NCBI GenBank assembly: GCA_027067085.1
Contig: JAMOMM010000399.1
Location: 1-8,120, forward strand
Direction: 5' to 3'
DNA: 8,120 nucleotides
Source: Hyphomicrobiales bacterium
GTDB taxonomy: Bacteria > Pseudomonadota > Alphaproteobacteria > Rhizobiales > Aestuariivirgaceae
Positions within the stretch are counted from its first letter, which is position 1, and the number at the start of each line of letters is the position of its first letter. Shown here one piece after another: positions 1-4,733 of the stretch. Under the pieces are notes generated by a model, which saw only the letters and a list, made by a program, of their open reading frames with translations, did not search any database and was not told where the DNA came from. The translations under genes were made by a program, and so were the position numbers.

Positions 1-1
1 C

Positions 2-259
2 TTGCGTTTATTTATGGAGCTGAACAATGAAACCATGCAAGATGGCAACACCAAAAACATGATTTTCTCTGTTGCCCATCTGGTTTCTTACATCTCAAAA
101 TTTTTCACGCTTTTGCCAGGCGACATTGTTTGCACAGGCACACCAGCAGGTGTTGGCGCGGGCCAAAACCCCCAGGTATTTCTAAAGTCGGGTGACATCA
201 TGCGTCTGGGTATTGAAGGTCTTGGCGAGCAAATGCAAAAAGTTATCCGCGATAAGTAA
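2..259 (+). CDS. Fumarylacetoacetate hydrolase (FAH)-family protein, C-terminal part (5' end outside window)
   Basis: The reading frame is open from the window edge to a TAA at 257-259, so only the last 85 or so residues are present. They carry the C-terminal signature of the FAH fold: MQDGNT followed by MIF near residues 12-21, then LLPGDIVCTGTPAGVG at about 37-52, then a GD-x-(5)-I-EGLGE stretch close to the end. Family members hydrolyse or isomerise beta-diketo or 2-oxo-acid substrates using a divalent metal, for example 2-hydroxyhepta-2,4-diene-1,7-dioate isomerase, acylpyruvase or ureidoglycolate lyase. The metal-binding acidic residues lie in the missing N-terminal part, so the substrate cannot be decided. 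The TTG at position 2 is an internal Leu codon, not a start. It is followed after 47 bp by the SQR-like gene on the same strand, so co-transcription is possible. Confidence 0.9.
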   Translation: MRLFMELNNETMQDGNTKNMIFSVAHLVSYISKFFTLLPGDIVCTGTPAGVGAGQNPQVFLKSGDIMRLGIEGLGEQMQKVIRDK

Positions 260-272
260 CAAATGTTGTATA

Positions 273-312
273 GGACATATTCATTTTTCTTTTTAAAAGG
301 CTGAATATGTCC
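273..312 (+). promoter_or_regulatory. 11-bp inverted repeat that encloses the start codon of the SQR-like gene
   Basis: GGACATATTCA at 273-283 and its exact reverse complement TGAATATGTCC at 302-312 are separated by 18 nt. The right arm contains the ATG at 307-309, and the only Shine-Dalgarno-like run (AAAAGG, 295-300) lies in the loop. In mRNA this would form a hairpin holding the start codon in the stem. In DNA it could equally be an operator with arm centres about 29 bp apart. The repeat is seen directly; its function is inferred. Confidence 0.5.
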
Positions 313-1440
313 AAACGCATCACGATTATTGGCACTGGATTTGCTGGCTTAGCGGCGGCTGAAAAGTATCGTAAACTTGATCCTTCTGCTGAAATAACCA
401 TGGTCGGCAAAACACCAGAGTTTGTCTACCTGCCAAGTTTGATTTGGATTCCTTCTGGCAAACGAAAAGGCAGCGATATTGTTATACCGCTTGCCTCGTT
501 TTTCAAGCGTCGCAACATCAAATTTCATCAAGGCGCTGCCACAGGCGTTGAGGATGGTGGCCGCACTGTTGTCACTGAAAATGGTAAGGTAGAAAATGAC
601 GGCTTGGTCATTGCTTGTGGCGGACGGTTTATCAAAAAACTTCCCGGCATTGAGCATGCGATCACCCCATGTGAAGGGGTGAAGTCTGCCGAAGCTATTC
701 GCGATCGGTTGAAAGCTTTAAAAGCGGGAAGCACCGTGGCCATTGGGTTTTCTGGCAATCCCAAAGAGCCATCTGCCATGCGCGGTGGGCCAATGTTTGA
801 ATTTTTGTTTGGCATTGAAAAACAACTGCGCGCTGAAGGGCGACGCGATGATATTAAAGTGGCATTTTTCTGCCCTGCGCCAAAACCGGGCATTCGCTTA
901 GGCGAAAAAGCTGTTGGTGCTTTATTGGGTCGTATGAAAAAGCAAAATATTGATATTCATATCGGCCACAAGTTGAAAAAACTTGAAGCAGATAAAGTGG
1001 TAACAGAGGGCGGTGAGTTTCGCGCCGATTTAATTTTGTTTATGCCGGGCATGACGGGAAACAAATGGTTTGCTGGCACAAATTTGCCGCTGTCAGAAGG
1101 TGGCATGATTAAAGCCAATGAGATGTGTCAGGTTGAAGGCATGCAACATGTTTATGTGGCAGGTGATTCAGGCTCATATCCAGGACCCGGCTGGATGCCA
1201 AAGCAAGCTCATATGGCTGAACTGCAAGCACGGGCTGGCGCGCAAAACCTGTTTGATGAACTATCGGGCGGCGTAGCGAAAGAAAAATTCAAAACCGAAC
1301 TGATCTGCATTGTCGATAGTGGAGATAAAGGCTCACTGGTTTTCCGTTCTCCAAAACGCTCAATCATGTTGCCAAACATGCGTATCCTGCATTGGGCAAA
1401 GCGCATTTTTGAAGGCATGCACATGCGTCAGTATCGCTAA
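307..1440 (+). CDS. FAD-dependent pyridine nucleotide-disulfide oxidoreductase, sulfide:quinone oxidoreductase-like
   Basis: The product is 377 residues, the usual size for the SQR/flavocytochrome c sulfide dehydrogenase group. The N-terminus has the FAD dinucleotide-binding loop G9-T-G-F-A-G14. VYVAGD at 282-287 is the second FAD-contact motif, and W296-M-P-K-Q-A-H-M corresponds to the P-K-x-x-x-M region of SQRs. The C-terminal 30 residues (about 348-377) are basic and amphipathic, as expected for peripheral binding to the inner membrane. SQRs oxidise sulfide with two redox cysteines, one just before a G-P-x-(Y/F)-E motif. Here G161-P-M-F-E165 is present but is preceded by M158-R-G, and no Cys lies near 290-300. 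Cysteines occur at 104, 122, 189, 274 and 334, and C122 may match the third, non-essential SQR cysteine. Sulfide oxidation is therefore uncertain; a related quinone- or NAD(P)H-linked flavoenzyme is as likely. The ATG is chosen because the FAD loop follows directly. Confidence 0.85.
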   Translation: MSKRITIIGTGFAGLAAAEKYRKLDPSAEITMVGKTPEFVYLPSLIWIPSGKRKGSDIVIPLASFFKRRNIKFHQGAATGVEDGGRTVVTENGKVENDGLVIACGGRFIKKLPGIEHAITPCEGVKSAEAIRDRLKALKAGSTVAIGFSGNPKEPSAMRGGPMFEFLFGIEKQLRAEGRRDDIKVAFFCPAPKPGIRLGEKAVGALLGRMKKQNIDIHIGHKLKKLEADKVVTEGGEFRADLILFMPGMTGNKWFAGTNLPLSEGGMIKANEMCQVEGMQHVYVAGDSGSYPGPGWMPKQAHMAELQARAGAQNLFDELSGGVAKEKFKTELICIVDSGDKGSLVFRSPKRSIMLPNMRILHWAKRIFEGMHMRQYR

Positions 1441-1455
1441 ATTTAAACACGCCCA

Positions 1456-1498
1456 GTCATTCCCTCATTGTCGGGACAACCCGATGATGAGGAAAGAC
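1456..1498. terminator. Imperfect palindrome behind the SQR-like gene, possible bidirectional terminator
   Basis: It lies 15 bp after the SQR-like stop codon. The core arms are CCTCATTGTCGGG (1463-1475) and CCCGATGATGAGG (1480-1492) around an ACAA loop: 13 pairs, two of them G-U. The stem extends outward through GTCATTCC/GGAAAGAC with one bulge and one mismatch. Neither strand has a T-run after the stem, so it is not a classical intrinsic terminator. Its position between convergent genes fits termination or 3'-end protection. A dispersed GTCATTCC-type palindromic repeat, as seen in other alphaproteobacteria, is an alternative. Confidence 0.45.
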
Positions 1499-1536
1499 AA
1501 CAGGAATAAAACAAAGCAGGGGCAATAAGACTGTGT

Positions 1537-1643
1537 TTAGAGTCGGTCTGGTTTAAATTGAACCAGACCGACCAACTTAAGGTATTGATAATCTTGCGTT
1601 TCATGCAGTGTTTGCGCAACAAACAAAACATGAAACGCTCTAG
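1537..1643. repeat. 107-bp bipartite palindromic repeat, copy 1
   Basis: The copy runs from TTAGAG (1537-1542) to CTCTAG (1638-1643). Palindrome 1 has perfect 12-bp arms, GTCGGTCTGGTT at 1542-1553 and AACCAGACCGAC at 1561-1572, with a 7-nt loop. Palindrome 2 has outer arms GCGTTTCATG (1596-1605) and CATGAAACGC (1629-1638) with an inner 6-bp stem TGTTTG/CAAACA (1609-1614, 1620-1625) and a 5-nt loop. A 23-bp A+T-rich spacer lies between them. It is the same length as the copy at 2527-2633 and matches at 95 of 107 positions by hand count. In size and two-palindrome design it resembles rhizobial RIME1 and Brucella Bru-RS elements, but homology to them was not tested. It begins 10 bp behind the stop of the Gly/Ser-tail DUF937 gene. 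Confidence 0.9.
1578..1590 (-). promoter_or_regulatory. Candidate IHF site in spacer of repeat copy 1
   Basis: On the minus strand this reads TATCAATACCTTA, which fits the E. coli IHF consensus WATCARNNNNTTR at every defined position. It lies between the two palindromes of the repeat. A single perfect match somewhere in a window of this size is not rare by chance, so the weight comes from its position and its conservation in the second copy. Confidence 0.35.
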
Positions 1644-1653
1644 AAGCAGGCTT

Positions 1654-2490
1654 TTACATTCGACGAATAAAGTCATCCACTGAACCCAACAGATCATCAG
1701 CCGCGCGACCGTTTGATGAGCCACCGCCAAGAAAGTCATCTAATGTTGAGCGTGAGCGTGTCACGACTTCTTCATTATAACCGCGCCCGCCAGATGAGCT
1801 CGGTGATGTTTCATCGTCACCGCCAAGAAAATCGTTAAGCAAGTCATCAAGGCCACCACCACTTTGTGGACTGCGCGGTGCAGGTTGTTGGCGTGAACTT
1901 TTGCCACCACCAAGAACTTGCCCTAAAATATCGCCCAATCCGCCACCTAAGCCGCCCGAACTTCCCGCACCAGAAGAGCGCCCGCCGCCAAGAACTTGTC
2001 CTAAAATATCACCTAAAGCACCGCCACCACCTTGTGAACTTGGTGCGCTGCGCCGTGTTGTAGCTCCGCCACCCATCATTTTTTTCGTAAGCGAGCCAAT
2101 GACCATAGACGCGATGACTGGCATCAATTTTTTCATAACCGAACCGCCAATACCACTCGCCCCAGAGGCGCGCATTGCAACTTCTCTGCTGACATCTTTT
2201 GAACCAAAAATATGACCTAAAATCGCATTCCCATCGGTTGCTACATTACTAAACTGTAAACTCTCGGGGTTGTCTAAATATTGGTCATGGTCGCCCTTTT
2301 GCAGGGCTTGAATAAGGGAGGCTACATTGTCTGGAGATTGGGCCATGTTGCGCCGCAAGCCTGCAGCGATTACAGGAGCGAGCTGCTCAACGGCTGCGGC
2401 TGTTTGACTGTCATCAAGGCCAAATTGCTGACCAATTGCGCCAAGAGAGTTGCCGCCTTGTGCTTGTTTTAAAATGTCGAGTAGTTCCAT
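1654..2490 (-). CDS. DUF937-family protein with Gly/Ser-rich tail carrying repeated L-x-D-(I/L)-L motifs
   Basis: The product is 278 residues from the ATG at 2490. A TTG five codons upstream (2505) is also open, but the ATG has GGGGG about 8 nt before it and gives the expected M-E-L-L-D-I-L-K beginning. Residues 1-140 are a DUF937 domain: a helix-turn-helix-like start (about 15-48, with QQFGLDDSQT) and the G-x-A-I-L-G-H-I-F-G-S signature at 87-97. The function of the family is unknown. The tail (141-278) is low-complexity Gly/Ser and holds five related segments: LGDILGQVLGGG at 159-170 and 185-196, LDDLLNDFLGG at 214-224, LDDFLGGG at 250-257 and ADDLLGSVDDFI at 264-275. There is no signal peptide and no clear membrane span. 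It is a paralogue of the neighbouring DUF937 gene and probably the last gene of the minus-strand unit, unless the intervening repeat separates it. Confidence 0.85.
   Translation of the reverse strand: MELLDILKQAQGGNSLGAIGQQFGLDDSQTAAAVEQLAPVIAAGLRRNMAQSPDNVASLIQALQKGDHDQYLDNPESLQFSNVATDGNAILGHIFGSKDVSREVAMRASGASGIGGSVMKKLMPVIASMVIGSLTKKMMGGGATTRRSAPSSQGGGGALGDILGQVLGGGRSSGAGSSGGLGGGLGDILGQVLGGGKSSRQQPAPRSPQSGGGLDDLLNDFLGGDDETSPSSSGGRGYNEEVVTRSRSTLDDFLGGGSSNGRAADDLLGSVDDFIRRM
1903..2016 (-). repeat. Internal 78-bp-offset repeat in the DUF937 tail coding region
   Basis: The 36-bp segments 1981-2016 and 1903-1938 encode the same 12 residues (LGDILGQVLGGG) and lie 78 bp (26 codons) apart. They differ at only a few, mainly synonymous, positions. 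This points to a fairly recent internal duplication, or to conversion, within the Gly/Ser-rich tail. Confidence 0.7.
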
Positions 2491-2526
2491 ATCAGGTGCC
2501 CCCAAAGTTTGGTGAATAAAATTGTG

Positions 2527-2633
2527 CTAGAGTCGTTCTGGTTTAGATTGAACCAGAACGACATATTTAAGGTATTGATAATCTTGCGTTTTATGCAGTG
2601 TTTGTGATTCAAACAAAACATGAAACGCTCTAG
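2527..2633. repeat. 107-bp bipartite palindromic repeat, copy 2
   Basis: The copy runs from CTAGAG (2527-2532) to CTCTAG (2628-2633), which are exact terminal inverted repeats. Allowing one inserted base, they extend to about 12 bp (CTAGAGTCGTT against CTAGAGCGTTT). Palindrome 1 arms are GTCGTTCTGGTT (2532-2543) and AACCAGAACGAC (2551-2562). Palindrome 2 outer arms are GCGTTTTATG (2586-2595, one T-G wobble) and CATGAAACGC (2619-2628), with the inner stem TGTTTG/CAAACA at 2599-2604 and 2610-2615. It begins 7 bp behind the stop of the basic-tail DUF937 gene and ends 36 bp before the ATG of the next DUF937 gene. If the two genes are co-transcribed it is intercistronic and could affect RNA processing or partial termination. 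Confidence 0.9.
2568..2580 (-). promoter_or_regulatory. Candidate IHF site in spacer of repeat copy 2
   Basis: The minus strand reads TATCAATACCTTA, identical to the site in copy 1 and a full match to WATCARNNNNTTR. It lies in a 19-nt stretch (2567-2585) that is unchanged between the copies, while the base pairs just to its left have diverged. IHF binding in this organism is inferred, not shown. Confidence 0.35.
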
Positions 2634-2640
2634 GCTAAGT

Positions 2641-3315
2641 TTAACCACGAAACAGGTCGCCAATCAAATCATTCAATGATGGTGTTTTTTTGCGCCGCCG
2701 CCGTCGCCGCGTTGTGGTTGATTTTCGTTTGCGTGTTGAACTGCGTTTGCGGGTTTTTTTGCGCCCATATGTGCGCCGCCGATACCGCCGCCTTGGCCGC
2801 TTTCGCGTTAGGCTTTGCATCAAGCCTTTTAGCAAAGCTGCAACGAGCATCGCCCACAAGCCAGAAGGTTCTTCATCATCTTCTGGTTCGCTGGTGAAAA
2901 ACAAAGCTTGATTGCGGCTGGCCATTGCTGCCACACAAAACGTAGCACTAAAATTTGCTAAACGAGCGTTTGTTGCATCATCATGGTCAAGTTGCAATTC
3001 GTTGGCAATAGCGTCCGAAACAGATCCAAACAAATGGCTTAAAATATCTTGTCCATCTTCAATTGCAGCAATAGAAAAAGACCAACTAGGTTTAGTGAGG
3101 TAGTTGACCTGTTCTTCATCATCTACAATATCGATTAAATCTTGATAGTCATCGGGGTCATTGTCGCTTTTGGCCAAAATTTTACTGGCGATCGCAGGCA
3201 CCAATTTATCAAGGGCATGGCTAGCCTGTGCCTTTGATATACCGCAGGCTTTGCCAAGCCCGTCAATCAGCTTGCCTTCGTTGGCGGCTTTGATTGTTTC
3301 TAGAATATTTCCCAA
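2641..3315 (-). CDS. DUF937-family protein with Arg/Lys-rich tail
   Basis: The product is 224 residues. The start is a TTG at 3315 with AAAGAGA about 8 nt upstream; the next Met is residue 131, and the N-terminus (M-G-N-I-L-E-T-I-K) aligns with that of the downstream paralogue. Residues 1-135 form a DUF937 domain: ISKAQASHALDKLVPAIASKI at about 26-46 matches DDSQTAAAVEQLAPVIAAGL in the paralogue, and D87-G-Q-D-I-L-S-H-L-F-G-S98 is the family signature. An acidic stretch (143-149) and an amphipathic hydrophobic segment (152-169) follow. Residues 171-211 are extremely basic, about 27 Arg/Lys of 41. The protein ends L214-N-D-L-I-G-D-L-F-R-G224, resembling the tail motifs of the paralogue. The basic tail suggests nucleic-acid, or other polyanion or membrane, binding, but the function is unknown. 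The gene lies 26 bp behind the MATE gene, in an apparent operon. Confidence 0.85.
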   Translation of the reverse strand: MGNILETIKAANEGKLIDGLGKACGISKAQASHALDKLVPAIASKILAKSDNDPDDYQDLIDIVDDEEQVNYLTKPSWSFSIAAIEDGQDILSHLFGSVSDAIANELQLDHDDATNARLANFSATFCVAAMASRNQALFFTSEPEDDEEPSGLWAMLVAALLKGLMQSLTRKRPRRRYRRRTYGRKKTRKRSSTRKRKSTTTRRRRRRKKTPSLNDLIGDLFRG

Positions 3316-3341
3316 GGATTTATCTCTTTAAAGTCTCGTAA

Positions 3342-4709
3342 TCAATTGCCAGCTTGTTTTTCTAACTTGCCGACATAAAGATATATAGCGCTAATAGCGA
3401 TAATACCAAACACAATACTGCCGATAGAATAACCAATCAGGATGCCTTGGAAGCCCCAAATTTTTGTCGAAACAATGACAAAAGGTATGGTGCCAATGGT
3501 GGCTTTTCCCCAATTTAACCACATCGACCATGTGGGTTTACCCAGCGTATTAAAAGATGCTTGGGCGACAAACTGCATACCTGCAAATATCCATGTGATT
3601 GAGATGTAAGTACAAAACAAAACAATCAAAGTAACGGCATCGCCCTGAGCTTTGAACCACAATGGAATTTGGTCCTTGACCAGAAATAAAACCAAGGAAA
3701 CCGCAGAGATGTAAACAACGGTCAACAACACTGCTTTGTTCAACGTCTCACGGACACGAGAAAAGTTTTGTGCCCCAAAATTTTGCCCAACAATGGGTCC
3801 AACCGAACCTGAAAGAGCAAACACGATACCAAAGGCAACTGGCACTAAGCGATTGACAATCGCCGTGCCTGCAATGGCTTCATCGCCAAATACCGACGTT
3901 GCCCATGTGAGATAGCCAATGGCAAATGGGGTTGCCAGTTGGGTGATGCTGGCAGGAACCGCAATGTTTGCAATGGCTCTTAGGTCGCCCAGTGTTTGGC
4001 GAATATTTAATGGGGCAGGGAAGTTATGTATTCTTTTAAGGGCATAAAGGCCGATGCTCAACGACACAATGTCGGCGCAAACTGTCGCCATCGCTGCCCC
4101 TTGTACCGATAAATCAAAGCCAAAAATAAAAATAGGGTCAAGGACCCCATTAACAATAGCAACCGTAAGTGTGACATACATTGCCCGTTTGGCATCGCCA
4201 ATGGCCCGTAATATAAAGCTTGAGCAAAGCCCAGCGCCAAGCAAAGGTAAGCCAAAACTAAGGGTGCGCAAATAAAGCGCGCCCAACTCTTGGGTTTCAC
4301 CTTTTGCGCCTAAAAAGCCCAAAATTTCATTGGCATAAACTAAGATAATGATAGCGGTAAAAATGGGAATGACAACTGAAACCAACAACGTGCTGGTGGC
4401 GTAGCGTTTTGCCTCTGCTTGCCGCCCCGCCCCAAGGTTTTGTGCGACAAGTGCTGTACCCGCAATCGCAACGCCGATGGAAACTGATAAGCTGGAAAAT
4501 GCAATCATGCCCGCATACCCAATAGCAGCGGTAATTTCAGTTTTCCCTAGTAACGAGAGAAAGTACAGGTCGGCAAAATCAACCAGAAACATTGCCATTA
4601 AGCCAATGGAACTGGTTAAAGTCATAACCACCACATGGCGCCCGATGGAACCAGTTAGAAATTTTGCACTTGTTTGAGGGTTAAGGAGAGCTGTTTTTGT
4701 TGCCGTCAC
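3342..4709 (-). CDS. MATE-family multidrug/toxin efflux transporter
   Basis: The product is 455 residues, the normal MATE length, with about 12 hydrophobic segments from residue 25 to 447, so it is an inner-membrane protein. Each half has the expected motif: A-L-V-A-Q-N-L-G-A-G at 86-95 and G-P-I-V-G-Q-N-F-G-A at 304-313. R168-A-I-G-D-A-K-R and N187-G-V-L-D-P-I-F-I-F-G are also typical of the family. MATE proteins export cationic drugs, metabolites or small organic molecules by Na+ or H+ antiport; the substrate cannot be read from the sequence. The GTG start at 4709 has only a weak GAG about 9 nt upstream; the next candidate is Met29, which would cut into the first membrane segment. The gene lies 24 bp behind tldD, in the same frame after tandem TGA-TAG stops, which suggests translational coupling or at least co-transcription. 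Confidence 0.92.
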   Translation of the reverse strand: MTATKTALLNPQTSAKFLTGSIGRHVVVMTLTSSIGLMAMFLVDFADLYFLSLLGKTEITAAIGYAGMIAFSSLSVSIGVAIAGTALVAQNLGAGRQAEAKRYATSTLLVSVVIPIFTAIIILVYANEILGFLGAKGETQELGALYLRTLSFGLPLLGAGLCSSFILRAIGDAKRAMYVTLTVAIVNGVLDPIFIFGFDLSVQGAAMATVCADIVSLSIGLYALKRIHNFPAPLNIRQTLGDLRAIANIAVPASITQLATPFAIGYLTWATSVFGDEAIAGTAIVNRLVPVAFGIVFALSGSVGPIVGQNFGAQNFSRVRETLNKAVLLTVVYISAVSLVLFLVKDQIPLWFKAQGDAVTLIVLFCTYISITWIFAGMQFVAQASFNTLGKPTWSMWLNWGKATIGTIPFVIVSTKIWGFQGILIGYSIGSIVFGIIAISAIYLYVGKLEKQAGN

Positions 4710-4733
4710 TAAAAATTGCTCGTTAAATATCTA

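Noticed and set aside
1819..2016. A Gly/Ser-rich tail next to TldD, superficially like the Gly-rich microcin B17 precursor.
   Set aside because: It has no Cys, no leader-core layout and no cyclodehydratase gene nearby, and it is fused to a DUF937 domain. The resemblance is only compositional.
1901..2215. A Pro-rich plus-strand frame antisense to the Gly-rich DUF937 tail.
   Set aside because: Gly codons (GGN) read in reverse give Pro (CCN), so the composition is a shadow of the real gene.
1537..2633. Both repeat copies are open in one minus-strand frame and encode similar peptides (sharing KRKIINTL and WFNLNQ), as Rickettsia palindromic elements can.
   Set aside because: Differences between the copies mostly change the peptide while stems are kept, the frames run into unrelated sequence on both sides, and no start with a ribosome binding site precedes them. 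Conservation is at the level of structure, not protein.
2690..2911. An Arg-rich plus-strand frame antisense to the basic tail of a DUF937 gene.
   Set aside because: Its Arg content is the mirror of CGN-rich codons on the other strand. The minus-strand gene has a DUF937 domain and a paralogue next door.
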